Source: Karstenula rhodostoma CBS 690.94 (lineage: Eukaryota; Ascomycota; Dothideomycetes; Pleosporales; Didymosphaeriaceae). From it: a DNA stretch of 64,000 nucleotides. The translations under genes were made by a program, and so were the position numbers. The stretch spans positions 434,001 to 498,000 of the forward strand of contig MU001499.1 in NCBI GenBank assembly GCA_010093485.1, given 5' to 3'. Positions 39,995 through 53,307 of this stretch are shown one piece after another; within the stretch, counting starts at the first letter, position 1; the number at the start of each line of letters is the position of its first letter. The notes below the pieces were generated by a model, which saw only the letters and a program-made list of their open reading frames with translations, searched no databases and had not been told where the DNA came from.

Positions 39995-42900
39995 TCACCC
40001 CTTCTTCCTCATCAACTCCGGCTGCTTCTCCTTATCCACCGGATCCAAAAACTTCGTCATCACCAAACTCAGCTTCTTGAACTCTACCGGCTTCGTAACG
40101 TAGCTGTTGAACCCCGCCTCCACGCACTTCGCGTATACGTCGCCCAGCACGTTGGCTGACAGCGCAATGATGGGGTGCCGCTTGTATCCGTTCTTCTTCT
40201 CCCAGCGGCGTATCTCCTTGCACGCTGTGTAGCCGTCTTTGTTCGGCATGTGGAGGTCGCACTGTGGGGTATTAGTGCGGAGCGCATGGTAGAAGGGAGC
40301 AGTGGCTATGACGTACCAAAATGATAGAGTAGTAGCCCGGGGGCTTGGAGAAGACAATGTCGGTGCACTGCACGCCGTCGAGCACCGTTTCCGTTTCAAT
40401 CGATATCTTGGCCAAGAACTTGAGCACGACCTATCGTCACCGTTAACCCAGGATCCCTCAACGCGAGACAACACCCCTTACCGTTTGATTAATATGGTTA
40501 TCCTCGACCAGCAACACCTTGTGTCCCTTGTCGCCCAGCCGCCGCTTGAGCTCTTCAAATACAAGCTTCTGGTTGAACACGACCTGCTGCGCGGAATCCT
40601 GGTTGCGGTCGGTGCTGGACTCGCGCTCCTTCTGTGGGTCGAAGATGACGGCGAACTTGGACGGCTTGAGCGGGCGGTAGATGAATTGCAGGCGGCGATC
40701 TGTCAGTAGCTGATTGTAGTCATACATGGGCGCTGTGTTCATCAACTCTTTCTTCTGCGCAGGGTCCGACACCACCACTATGGAGGCATTGCCGTGCACC
40801 ATCGAGTTCAAAATCTGGTCCATGATGGAGATGACTTCGGTTGTCTCGTGTAGGACAAGCACAACGTGGGTGAAGAGGACAGGATCATCGCCGCCAATCA
40901 TTCGCTGGGCCTCGACCAGACTGGACTGCCCTGTGACTTGATGCGGGATACCGGTGGGCAGTGTCTGCTTGATGTGTCGAATGGTGGCTTCTCTGCTGTG
41001 CACCAAGGGGCATACGACCAGAATCGAATACATCGGAGGCTGCAACGAGCTGCCCAGCGGCGACAAACTCCGCTGAGCTCCGATTGCGGTAACAGTCTCC
41101 CCTGAGCTCATAGGAGAGTCTTCACTCGCCGACCTCTTGGGTGGAAGAGCAAGCTTCATCTCCGATTCGATGGATGCTAGTGTACTTTCCTGCAAGAAAG
41201 ACGAGGCCGAAGAGCGCTCCGAGCGGAGACTGGATTTCCCTGTGAGAGCAGCACTGGTGAGAGAGTGGTCTGAGCTCCCCGATGAGAGAGAAGGCGATGA
41301 ACGAGACCGCTCGGAAGCGGTGAGACTGGGTACTGGTGACTTGACCGATTCGCTCTTTTCGGAAGAACTGCTCGAGAAGCGTTCATGTCGGAATTGAGCG
41401 AGATGCGGCGGTTGCGCAAACTTGGACGATGGAACAGCAGGCTGCATCGGTAATGGCGGAACTGGTATGGATGGCTCCAGTGCCGGTGTACTTGGAGTAG
41501 AAGGTTTCGGTTGTGGATAGTCGTCTTCCGAAGGCAGACCGAACTTTATCGTAAAGAAGAAGGTCGAGCCTTTGCCGGGGATGCTCTGAGCGTCCATCCT
41601 TCCGCCATGGAGCTCGACGAATTGCATCGAAATCGCCAACCCAAGACCTGTCCCCCCATGTTGACGTGTGCTGCTCGCATCGATCTGGCTGAACCGCTTG
41701 AACAGGTACTTGGCCTCGTTCTCGGTGAACCCCAGTCCTGTGTCAATAACTTCGAAGCGGATCATGGTCTCGTTGCTAGCCAGCGGCCCTGTCTTATCGG
41801 AAGGCTGGAGTCGACAGCGCACGAAGATTTCGCCCTTTTGCGTGAATTTGATCGCGTTGCCGACAACGTTCAGAAGGACTTGACGAAGGCGGAACTTGTC
41901 GCCCTTGACCATCAGCGGCACGCCTTCGTCCATGACGTAGTTGAGCTCCAGTCCTTTCTGTATGGCGAGACCCATGTTAAGGTCGTTGACCTCTTCCAAC
42001 AAGGAAGGCAAGTGCAGCCACTCCATGGTAAGCTTGATCATACCGGCCTCCACCTTCGACAAGTCCAGGATATCGTTGATGAGATTCAGCAGACTGTCCG
42101 TGCTAGCCTTGATGATGTTGACGTGCTCAAGCTGCTCTGGGTTGAGCGGGCTGTCCAACAAGAAGTTGACCATGCCCGATATGCCGTTGAGCGGCGTCCG
42201 GATTTCGTGAGACATGTTGCTGAGGAAGCGACCCTTGGCGTCCATCGTTTCCTTGAGGGTCTGCTCAAGGAGCTTGTGGTCGTTGATGTCGGTAGCGGTT
42301 CCATACCAAGTCTCTTCTTCACTGTCGTCGGCGAGCTCCTTCTCCAGCAAAATTCGAACAAGATGCCATCGGTACTCTCCCGCCTTGTTGCGAAGTCGGA
42401 CTTCAGTGGAGTAGGAGGCACGGCCGTCGGCGTCCTTCTTGATCCTGAGGATACCTGTACCAGCGAGCCTCGACAGCTTCGCTTGAGGCATGTCCATCCT
42501 GTCCGGCGAGCTCCCGGGACTGGTGATTGTCTTCTCCGTCTCAGAAGAATCGTCGGATGACGACGAGTCTTGACGGGCATGCTCTGTCGGCATAGAGGTA
42601 GGCACATTGGCGGAGCCATCATCCGACATCTCAGGCAACTTGCACTTGATGACATCCTCCGGATGCACGTGCTCAAGGAAGCCATTTCCATGCGCTTGTG
42701 TCTCCGTCTGGCCAGAATATGACTCCCACTGGGAGTTGCAGAATGTGAGCCCTCGGCGATCGGATACCACAAACACTACTTGGGGGCTGGAATTGGCGAG
42801 CGCGCGGTATTTGGCTTCTGATGCGGCAGTCTCTTGCTGACGGGCAGAATTGATCTCGGCCAGATGTTGCTCGTGGAAGTCCATGTTGGTCCCGATCCAG

Positions 42901-45900
42901 TGTACAATCTGGCCGCGCTTGTTCTTCAATGGCGCTACCCGTACGTAGAACCATCTGTAGAGGTTATCGAATCTTCGTAAGCGAACCTTTTTTTGCATCT
43001 GCTGTCCCGTCCGCAGAGATTTGTTCCACTGCTCCAGATATCCTTTGCGATCGTCGGGATGTATCGTATCCCAGGGCCCTTGCAGAACTTGGTGTTGTTC
43101 CTGTCCCCTATAGATCAGGAACTTGGAGTTCACCCAAGTGAGGGCCCCAGTAGTGGGAAGGGCAGTAAATGTCTGGACCGGTAAAGAGTCGATGATGGTG
43201 CGTAGGAGATTTTCTGACGGAGGTGGCATGATAGGAGCATGTTGGGTTTCTGACACAGAGCGGGTCCGTCCATGGCCAGCGGGTGTCAACGGTGTGCGGA
43301 CCCCAGGCGTAGTCGCAGTCGCAGTAGGAAGGGATTGAAACGAAGAGCTGAAGTCTGCTCCATAAGAATGGAGGAGCGAGTGCCCTTGAGGAACCATTCT
43401 GGCTTTTCGCGATCCTAGTGCCTCTTCTGTGACGCCCTTCTCATTCCTGGGCGTTGGTACATCATCCTCAAGAGTCTCCGGTACGCTGGTAACATTCACT
43501 TTCTTCCCTGCGTGCTTTTCTGGCTTGCGGTTTTGTTCCTGACTCGCGGATTGTCCGCGAGTGCTTCTCTTCTTGCTGTCGAAATAGCTCTCCACAGCTT
43601 CACTGCCTGCTAAGTATCCTGGAGTACTAATCACAGACTGCTTGCTAGACGGACCGAGAGCACTAGCATCCCAACCGGGGGTACCAGCGATGGAGCCACC
43701 AGGGCTCGGTCTCGATCGTCCGGAGTAATCCGATGGGCTTGTTACACTACCTCCAGTAGAGTTTCCAATGTTTTCAAGGTCGAGATGCATGAGATTGCTG
43801 AGACGTTCTGAGCCTCCCATTGGCGCCAGGCCCGCTGGCTGACCTTGACCAAATCGTTGCTGTGCATTACCCGATGCTTGAGCCTGTGCGTTTGAAAACT
43901 GCCACGCGTTCGAGAAGCATGTCGCTAGATGAGGCCCGAAATGCTTGAGAGAGTTCGTAAGGTTTCGAGGGTATGGTACAATGGGCGATAGAATGGATAG
44001 TATGGCAATGGGTGCTTTGCGCTCAAAGCCTTCTCGTAGAGCTGTCGACTCTGATACGGATTGCTCTGATACTATTCCGGACAGAGACGAGACATGAGAG
44101 GGCGTTCCAGGTTCAGGAGCCTGCATTGTTTGCGATAATGTGGGGTGAATTAGAGGTATATGTGTTATAGTGCTGGCTTTGTCAATACCGATCGCTTCGA
44201 CAATACCGTACTGTGTGTAGTCTTGGTTCGAGCTAGAGGGGTTAAAAGTTTCTTCGTCCACGTTGCTTGTTGTGAAGAAGGGATTCTCTGACGCATCATT
44301 CTGAATTGCAGGCGACGGAGCGGGTGACTGCGCCCAGGGCGAGGTAGGAAACTGCTCATACTCCTCGTAGCGAGGTTGTAGGCGGCGGTCACCCTGGTCT
44401 GATGTCTTCGAAGCTGGGCCTGTACGTGTTCGCGCGACAGAGGGTCGCTGAGCGTCATGCGCAGAGCCATGAGATTTCGTGGTGGATCGCGGTAAGTCTT
44501 CGTGTGACGAGTCACTTGAGCTTTGGCCGGAAGAGAATGAGGGTGAGTAGTCTCTAGTCAGGGTCACGACGCGGCCACTTTCCAAGACCCGATTGACTCC
44601 AGAATTGTCGATGAGCGTATCAGGTTCATGGTCCAGGGCACGCAGCACAGGAAACACGGCAACAGGGGATGAGGTCTCGGCTCCACCGACACTTGAGAAA
44701 TCGGGGTCACTAAAGGTGGGCACTCTAGGTGGCGTGGGGGTGGGGTGTTGAAACGATGTTCCATCATAAGACATGGGTAGTACTTGCCGTAGTGGATGCT
44801 CCGCTCTTGTGGCTGTTTGGGGTGCATGGCTGACGGTTCGAAGAAGTCCACGCGGTCGTTGAGGATATGGCGACATTGGACTGTCGGGTGAATCTCTCTT
44901 GTGACGTTCGTGCCCCGCGTACGAGTGGCGCGAAGGTAGCTTCGGTCTCCTGTCTGGTATGATAGGAACCGGGGGAAGGCCGTCGAGTACCTCCGACTCC
45001 GGGCTTGGACTTTTCTCTGGCGCCTTTGCTTCCTGAAATGCGGGCATGCGGGGGCTCTCACCCTGAGCGGATGCTTGAAACGTGCATTTCTGGCCCCAAG
45101 GGACATTTTCAATATCCGACGGATCCGCGGGGACAGCCAAGGTCGCTCTTTCCACCCCGTAGTTTTCGTACATTATTTTGGTGACGTTGCTCCACCACGC
45201 AGCAAGTCCGGGTTCCAGATTGACCGACAAAACCAGCTCATACAGGTTCGGGCTAGGAAAGCGCGGATCTTCTGGGTGGGGGCTGTTCGGCGGCCTTTGG
45301 CCAGGCGAAAACGGTGTCCCTGAAGCAGCAGGCGTGCTGGACTCGGATAGTACACGCTCTCGGGGCGCAGCGTAGTCTCTGCCGTACATCGCGGAGACGG
45401 TGGGCGACAGTGCCGTGAAAGGCTGGTGGAACGCTGACGACCACGCTGCGGGCGTGTTAGGGACAGTAGGGAAGGGGTACGAGGGCGTGCGGAGGGCGCG
45501 GCTTGCGGGCGTGGGGGGCACGCTGCCGCGGATGGTCCTGGCAGACTCGGTCGACTCGGTCGAGGCGGTCTGCGCCGTGGGCAGCGGACTGCTGAAGGCG
45601 CCTTCGAGCGTCGGCGACAGTGTGGACGCAGGTTCCTCTTTGATGGGCGAGGGGCGGCGCCCACCGAGGGGCGTTCGAGAGGCCGCGGTGGCGGCCCCCG
45701 CGCCCTGCATCCGCGCTCGCTGCTGTTGTTTCTGGATGGTCTTCAACTGCAGGCTGCGCAGGCGTTCGATCTCCAGCTCGTCGGGTGACGATTTTTCCTG
45801 AGGCTCTTCGGAGGCGTCGCGCACCGCCTGTACGCTGCCCTCGTCGGCGCTGTCGCTCATGTCGGGGTCGGTGGTGTCTTCATCGCGGGCCTGGGGGTGC

Positions 45901-46061
45901 GCGTGTTCGTGTTCGTCGTCGTCGGGCTCGGGGTTGCTGGCGGGGAAGCGCTGCAGCAGCGGGCGGGCTGCTGGGTGCGAAGAAGCGGAGTCTTGCACGG
46001 TGACGTCGGTGGGTTCGACGGGAGCCCTAGAATTTGGCGACGGCAACGGAGCCCGATTCAT
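39995..46061 (-). CDS. Hybrid histidine kinase with two PAS domains and a receiver
   Basis: Three exons, 46061-40482, 40430-40317 and 40261-39995, are joined by introns of 51 and 54 nt and give about 1986 residues. Residues 1-940 are mostly Ser/Pro-rich and disordered. PAS 1 lies about 949-1075 (SLPVQTFTALPTTGALTWVN, ending HWIGTNMDFHEQH). PAS 2 lies about 1077-1255 with a Ser-rich insertion. The dimerisation/phosphoacceptor box is FLSNMSHEIRTPLNG with His1285. The ATP-binding domain has an N-box (VVGNAIKFT) and GGTGLGLAIS. A linker of about 300 disordered residues leads to the receiver: LLVEDNHINQT and CDLHMPNKDG with Asp1900 as likely acceptor; the conserved Lys is in YVTKPVEF. No membrane helix is seen, so it is a soluble sensor feeding a phosphorelay. 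Its class is not assigned. Confidence 0.93.
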
Positions 46062-47692
46062 TCTTGCATCCCCCTATCTCCTCCGGCAGACTGAGGGAGA
46101 AGGCGTGCGAAGGATGGAGCAATGGCCGGCGACAAGGCAGTTCATGCATTCGCGGAGACGGTGGGACTACGGCAAAGGCAAAGACAGACAGCGTGGTGGC
46201 CCCTAAAGTCCACAATGACGTACTAGCAGAACCCTGGAGTGTGACAGCGACGACCCGATGCGGCCGCGTGAGGCTGCGTGGATGAAGACAGCAACAACGG
46301 CAGCCCTCAATATTGGCCGGAGCTGCGCTGGCGATGCGGTCGGGCAGTGTGGCAGGCTGGCCGGGGAGCGCTGTGTATGCAGCGGGAGTGGACTGACGGC
46401 CTGCAGGTTGTGGGCTGATGAGCTGGGAGGAGGCTGCTTTCCTGGCATAAGGCTAAGGCTCGCAGGACGAGGGGCGCTACAGTGCGGCTCCAGGGCTGCC
46501 AGTTCTCGTCGCGTCGGCCGTGTGCTGCAGACAGGCAGATGGGCAGAAAAGATGTAAATGAATGCAGGCCACTCACTACTCTGCACCAGCGTCTAACCAC
46601 ACGGTGGCTGAGGGTGCGCCGGCGTGTGTGGCAGAATCCATACGCTTTGGCGCGCACGGAGCTGCGACCCGCCCATCGTCAATCGGACGCTTGTATCCGC
46701 TTGTTGCTGGACTGCTGGACGTGCCGCCTTTGCGCAGGGCAGAGCCTGCGACGTCATAGTCGCAGCACGTGCTGGTCCGCCGAGTGAGTGAATGTGAATG
46801 GACAGTGGGCAGCAGGACGAGCACACGAACCTTGTGACCAAAATCCCCTCTGCAGTGTCTGCACACGTCAAAGCAGCCAGCCACGCACACATGCAGACGA
46901 GGGCAACTGCCGCTGGAAACTTTGCGCCACCGTCCCACGCGACCTGCTGGTGCGGCTCTTCGGACAGTAGCAGCGCGCTTGCGCACCCCTGCGAGCCTTC
47001 CTCCTCCTCGCGTAGCAACACCACTGCCTACTAACTGCCTACTAGAGTCTGTCAGTAATCAGACACAGGAGCCGGAACCCGCGCGCGCCACACCTCAAAA
47101 ACCCCATAGACATGCACCGAAAGCCCTCTACACCCAACCTCCCTTTCCCATGGTGTCCGAACCCCGCCTAGCGCGCGCTCCTCCCATCACGATTTGGACA
47201 CCAATCCAACCAACTGCCGACGACACAACATGCCACACCATGCGCTGCGCTGATTTGGACTGCTATGATCCATCGCGGGCTCCAGCCTCACTCCAGCTCT
47301 CTCTCCAGACGCCAGGTTCCATGGTTTGCATGGCGCGCCACGCACGCTTCTGGGAAGACCCTCCGTGAACACGTGTTTGTCGGCGGGCGCCATCTCAACG
47401 GCGCGCCGCAAGCTACCTACAGCATCGTACGACGACGTGGTAGTGCTGGGAGCAGCGGCGCCCGTTGAACTCCCGATCTTGACATCACCTAACCCGGGAA
47501 CAGGGTTTCGGGCCCGGCGGTACTCCCACGTGGTCGCCGAATTTCTCAAATATTCCACGCCAGGCAAGTAACACGATTTATCCTACCTCACAGAAACAAC
47601 ACCTACGACCCCCGCCACCCGCTATCTACAAGTTGCTGCCCAACCGACATCTAGCCCCACTGCTCACCCTGCCCCACCACCCTATCCAAATC
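46062..47692. other. Intergenic region of about 1.6 kb, no gene supported
   Basis: GC-rich, with many short frames on both strands but none recognisable. It holds the promoter and long 5' leader of the histidine kinase gene and the 3' end of the Syp1 gene. Confidence 0.4.
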
Positions 47693-50600
47693 TTATACGC
47701 CAAGATACGTGCCGCTCGAGATGCGCTTCACACTGGCAACGGGCTTCCAAACCAACACGGGTCCGCCGGGTGCCGGCACGTTCTCCTCTGCATCGGCGAA
47801 CGGATCCGCCTCCTTCTCCTCCTGCTTGGTCTCGCCCGCCGCGACCTGGCTGACCGCAAGCCCGCTTCCGAACGCGAGCGAATGTGCCCCTGCCAGCTCC
47901 CAGCGCGCCTCACTGTTTCCTGGCCTTGCCTCGCCCTCTGTGAGGAATCGTACGCGCATCGTCTGTGCCGGCTGGTCGCGTGAAAAGGTGACCTCGCCGA
48001 GACGCCAGTAGATCAGGCCCTTTTCGCGTGAAAACGTCCCTGCCGGCTTCGACTGGCAGGCAGTGGCTTTGGAGCCAGGCTCGAGCCTCAGTACTAACAC
48101 CACGTTTTGCAGCGTAACGCTAGTCTGATCACCCATGTTGAATTTGGGATTCAGTCCATAGTTGAGAAGTACCGACGTCTGCGTAAGCTCTGATTTCCAC
48201 ACGGGCGACAGCAGTATCGGAGCGAACGATGCAAGACTTTCAGCCTCGAGGTGTACCTGGTAGTGGAATGCTACCGAAGTCTTGGTAATTCGGGCAAGAT
48301 CCACCGTGTACTCTCCAGGGGTGTCCGTCACCTGCTCCACGAATGCAGGATTCGGCGCGACTTTCTCCAGGACGGGGAATTTCTCCAACCGAATGGTGTC
48401 CGTCCCGAAAGGACCAGATGAAAGATCGACCGGGTTGAAAGCGAGCGCGACCTGTCCAATAACTAGAGATTTGGTGACATTTCCTTGTTCGAACCACGCG
48501 CTGACAGTTTCTACCAAAGATGCATTCAAGCCTGGCTCGTGCATGTCCGGGTGCTTCATCGTCGTGCTGGTCGAACTACTCAAAGATCGTCCGGAGCGAA
48601 TCGACTGCGTGTCTGATGCGGCGTGATCATCCGTCGCCAGCGTACGGTGTGGAAGCCTGAATACAGGAGATGCTGGCTGAGGTGGGATTGCAGGAGGTGG
48701 GAAGCTTGTATTTTCGGAGCTGGCTGATGGAATCGGGGGAACTTCCCCTATGCTCGTGAGTTCAGGTGTTGCAGGACTGGGTACAAAGATCGTGTTGCGG
48801 ACGTCTCGTCGTCCCCGCGAGGTTCCTGAGCGTCTGGGCGGTATAGCTTGCTATATGAGCGTCAGCATTGAAAGGGTGCAGTCTCAGACAGGCGCCGTAC
48901 CGCTCGTAGGGTATTAGCCATATCAGCCAAGGCAGCGTTGACATCGCCTTCTTCTTCCTCAATAGGTGCATTCTTGATGTCAAGTTTGAACTGCGGTGGT
49001 GGATTAAGTTCGTTACCACCCCTGATAAGGTTAGTCATGTAGTCCCAAGCCAACTCTGCAGTGAAAGCAACTCACAGCCCTGCTTCTCTTGCTTCGTTCT
49101 CAGCTTGCGTGATCGCATCAATAGCAGACAGCGGAACCGAAAAGCCTTCAGCGTCCTTCTCGGGCTGTTGGTTGGCGTTAGCATGACCCGGTAAAATTGC
49201 ACCAGGCATTCGTACCTCGGGTTTTACCTCTTCCGTTTGGGGAGGTGACATTGGTTCAATCAGTTCGGGTATCGTCTCGTGAGTGGTCCCATTAACAGCT
49301 GCCGGGGCTGGCGTAGGGCTAGCGGCCCGTTCCTCGTAAGGCTCAGGGCTTATCCCATTGGGCCGGTCTGGGTCGGCACTAGACTTGCGGGTATGTTTGG
49401 GCGAGGCCGATGCGTCTGAGAGGCGCGGAGTTGCGCCTGTGGCAGACGAACCAGGACGATCTATGGAGGAGCCACCTGTATCACGATCTTTTGATTTGAT
49501 CTTGCCAAATCCGGGGAATCCAGAGCCCAAGTTCGAGTTCGACTTTCTTTCTGGTGACGATTGACGACCATACGGATGCATGCTCTGTCGGCGGCGGTTC
49601 AAAACAGTTCCGAACCGCTTCAATGGGTTTGAACTATGTTTCCCTTTTTCTTCCGGTACTGTGGAATCGTCAGTCGCATCCTCACGAGGGGCCAAGCGCA
49701 AACATACCAGACCCGCTTTTCTGACTACGATCGTCATCCGCTTGCATCATAGGAGGTGGTGGCATGGGAGGAGGTGCCAAACTCCTCGACGGCGTGCCCA
49801 CGCTGCTGCTTTTGCGGATGGCTAACGGTGGTTTCTCTCCACTGCGCATCCTCAATGCCCATGTCTGGATCTCATCGGCGGTCTCGATGTTGAGCAGCAC
49901 ATTCAATGTTTCTTCCGCGCTGATACGGTTGCGCTCTACCTGGTCAACCTCGTGGGTCTGGAACTGCGTGAGAGCGTCGCGCAGGTGGTTGAGCCTGCTT
50001 TCGTCCACGGCCTGCAACTTCTCGAACACGTACGGGGCCTGCGATTCCCATTGCATGGTCGCATTCTCGACATCGGCAACGGCGCTCGCCACTGCAGACG
50101 CCTTGGCTTTTGCGCCCTTCTCCCTGAGCTTCTCCGCCTTCTTCTTTGCCGTGTCGATATCGCGGGCTATGGATGACAGGTTGCCGGTGATGGTAGACAT
50201 GCCCTGCACCTCGCGATTCGCGGTGGCGAATTCTCGCAGTGGGCGCTCGACGTCAACCTCAATCTTCTGGGCGAGGGTGTGGTGCGACTCGGCGACGGCC
50301 TCGGTTGCGCTCACGATCTTCTGCCATGGCGTCGAAAAGACGCTGCTTCAGTCAGCGCATATCCTCTTGCTAGAGACAGAGACGTGTCGGTACCCTAGAT
50401 CGGACGAGTCGTCTGGCGGGTGCTTGTTCGCGAGCTTCCGTAAGCCCTGCACGTAGGCTTCCTCTACGCGGCGCCGTTCCTGCTGCCATGAGCGTCCGCA
50501 CTGCGTCGCAAGGGGAGACACGCACCTGCAGCCAGTCGGCAATATGGGCATTGAGCTGGCTGACATGCTTCATGCGCCCATTGAGGACGTCGACGGCCTG

Positions 50601-50702
50601 CTGCGGCGGCAGCGCATCCTGCGGGTGTTAGCAGCTGTAGCTCGGACGGCGGCCCCGGTGTCGTACCAGCAGACCCGGGTATTCTTTGCGCTGGAGCTCC
50701 AT
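47693..50702 (-). CDS. syp1: Syp1/FCHO-type endocytic adaptor (F-BAR plus mu-homology domain)
   Basis: Seven exons: 50702-50667, 50618-50526, 50479-50394, 50342-49708, 49658-49076, 49021-48901 and 48850-47693. Every junction has GT..AG ends and a consistent phase, giving 903 residues. The N-terminal F-BAR domain starts MELQRKEYPGLL, followed by QQAVDVLNGRMKHVSQLNAH, IADWLQERRRVEEAYVQGLR and PWQKIVSATEAVAESHHTLA with a long coiled coil. A disordered middle (basic, with NPLKRFGTVLNRRRQ) leads to the C-terminal mu-homology domain: VSAWFEQGNVTKSLVIGQVA to KPVASVKRISSGTYLGV. Syp1 binds curved plasma membrane and cargo early in clathrin-mediated endocytosis and helps septin organisation in yeast. 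The first exon is only 36 nt, so it is easily missed in annotation. Confidence 0.92.
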
Positions 50703-51795
50703 GGCGGGGTGTGGGGAGACGCGCGGCGGCCGCGGGGAAGCGATGCAGCGTCTTTCACATAGAAGATCTGCCCTTCGAGCTGGCCGGGAGTGTCGCGGAG
50801 CTGATGCTGTGTGCTCTTGCGGACGACTCAAGCCTCACTGCGCTGTCGCTCGGGTGAGCCTTGCCCGCTTACAGACTAGGGCTAACCGCGCGGTTCGCCC
50901 GGGATTACGTCAAACGGGTGTCGGCGGTAGTTATGCTGAGAGATGCAATAAGGGTGTGGCAAGCAGATTCTCGCGGGGGGCATCCCCGAGCAACATGGCG
51001 CGTTGCGACGGGTGATATCGTGGGCCAGCAGGGAAGGCGCCGTTTGGAGTGGCCGAGCGTTCGCAGCAACAGCAACCTCGCCCCTGGCTTGTCCTCAACC
51101 TAACAGTACATTTCTCCCATCTCTCGGCGAGGCACGACATTTCAGCCCACTGCAGATGGCAGCCGACTGGCGCTCAAAGTTGGGCTTCTCCGCGCGCCTG
51201 GCCGCGGTCACCAAAATGCAAGTACCATAACCACACATGCGAGGGCGCAAGCCGGGACCCAGTCTGTAAGGAGCATCTCGTACGAGCATCTCATCTACAC
51301 ACGTCTCATAGCCAAATTGGGCACCCAAATCAGAGGAAGAACTTCATGACCTGATCAATTGGCAATGCAGTGCTCTTCACATGAGTAACTCATTCTGGCT
51401 TTCAATTCGTACGAATGCTGTCTTGATTCACGCTTCAGACCCCGGTGATTCTTGTCGCACGTGGTGCCTGTTCTAACCATTCTGCAGAACATCGGCTCAC
51501 CAAGGATCTGATCCCACCATCTCCGCATCTGATGCGCGCCGGGAAGCACTACTCTTAGAGTCACAAATCTACGACAGCGCGCAAAATGCTGTATTAATCA
51601 CCATTTTTATCAACCAATAATCATCGAAACTAACGATACCCAGGAAGACTACGAAAAGCTGTGCGGGCAGGCGATAACCGGCCTGGGCGCACCTGCCGAT
51701 ACCTTCCATCCATATGAAGTACCCAGTCGTTTTCGTGCTCCCGTACTGTATCTGACTCAATCCAGAACGAAGATCATGTCCCCACGCCGTCCGGG
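50703..51795. other. Divergent promoter region, nothing else supported
   Basis: Spacer between the divergently transcribed Syp1 and kinase genes. No recognisable RNA, gene or repeat. Confidence 0.4.
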
Positions 51796-52818
51796 ATGGA
51801 CATCGGCGAATACAGGAACGCCATATACCACCGCGAAGGACTCTTCTCGGTGATATACAAAGCCATCACCGCCAAACATGAGGGTTACTTTGCTTCGTCT
51901 AGAAAGAGCGGCAAAGCAGTCGCCCTGAAAGTCACCACGCCGTCCTTGATGGAGCCGCCGCACGATTCGAAACGGGAAGCCCGGATACTGGCGCTCGCGG
52001 CCTCTGATCGCATCATTCCGCTTCTAGAAGCCTTCAACGAGCCTGGTTCAAGATTTGTACTCGTATTCCCATTCATGCCGTTCGACATGTGCCGGCTTCT
52101 GCGGGACCAAAAACTCTCGAAACCTCAAATCAGAACCGCGCTCAAGGACTTGTTCTCCGCTCTTGCATTTGTGCACGAGCGCGGAATCATACACAGAGAC
52201 ATCAAGCCCTCGAACATACTACTCAAGTCGTTGGATGGCCCGGCGTATCTGACAGACTTTGGTATTGCATGGGCCCCTGATATCGTTGGGTCTGAGCCCA
52301 CCAATTCAAAGATTACCGATGTCGGTACTACATGCTATAGACCGCCAGAACTTCTCTTCGGCAACAAGGAGTACGGCTGTGAACTTGACCTCTGGGCTGT
52401 CGGATGCACCGTTGCTGAAGCGCTGGCTCCCGGTCATCCGACGCTGTTTGACTCTGGGGAGCTGGGGAGCGACTTCGCGCTTATATCGAGCGTGTTTAGC
52501 AAGCTGGGTACTCCCAACGTGAATGTGTGGCCGGTATGGTACTTGTTCTCATGTGTGTGTGTATGATACTGATGGTTTCCCAGGAAGCTGCTGGATTCCC
52601 AGATTGGGGGAAGGTGCAGTTCATTGAGTTCCCAGCTAAGCCGTGGTCTACTCTCCTTCCTGGCATCTCGGATGTCGAACAAGATCTTGTCGGCCAATTA
52701 GTGCGCTATGAGAGCGGTGATAGATTGAGAGCAGCTCAGGTAAGTTCGTGCATGAAGCGTGTTCGAGTGCGAAGGCTGATATACGCAGGCTCTCAAACAC
52801 CCGTATTTTATGGGATGA
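51796..52818 (+). CDS. CDK-like (CMGC) protein kinase, possibly Csk1-like
   Basis: Three exons, 51796-52533, 52584-52739 and 52789-52818, with introns of 50 and 49 nt, give 307 residues. Catalytic elements: AVALKV with Lys45, HRDIKPSNILL with Asp135, DFG at 154-156, and GTTCYRPPELLFG at the activation segment. The PPE and the following ELDLWAVGCTVAEAL place it in the CMGC group near cyclin-dependent kinases. The glycine loop reads REGLFSVIYKA instead of GxGxxG, as in fission yeast Csk1 and its relatives, kinases that activate CDKs. No PSTAIRE cyclin-binding helix is recognisable. The last exon encodes only ALKHPYFMG and a stop, completing the usual kinase end. The Csk1 link is an inference. 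Confidence 0.85.
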
Positions 52819-53307
52819 TCAGTCGTCTAAGTTAAGTAGTATGAAGGGGCATAGCAGGTATACGCGGCGATACAGTTGCTAGGGTGCACTCAAGCGCACA
52901 TACAATGGACGTTCCGACAAATTATCATGAATGTAAACAGAACGTGTCCTGACGCCTCACCGTGCTTCGCAAATCTTAACAATAGGCCGTCCCTCTCTCA
53001 ACTTTGGTACCGTGGCTGGTGCGTGCTTCATTGTGGTCGTTTGATTTCCGAATTTGTGGGCGACGCGCTAAAATAGACTTGCCTCTTGAAGGCGGCGCGA
53101 CCTGGCTAATGCAGGGCACCCTTGAACTCGACATCACGCACAACAAACCCCACGGTCGTCCTTGTTGTGTCGCCCCAAGCTCCACATACTGCATGTCGTC
53201 ACATCCGCGGTAGCTGCTGCTAGGCGACAGCTGCGCTTCAAGAAACGCCCCTCTGCTCGAGATTGACAGCACCCCTCCCCTCCACCAACGACCCTCACGC
53301 CGCCACC
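52819..53307. other. Intergenic region, nothing supported
   Basis: 3' region of the kinase gene and promoter of hymA. Confidence 0.4.

Noticed and set aside
41511..42560. A 349-codon plus-strand frame inside the histidine kinase gene
   Set aside because: It lies opposite the conserved kinase and PAS coding region and has no recognisable domain.
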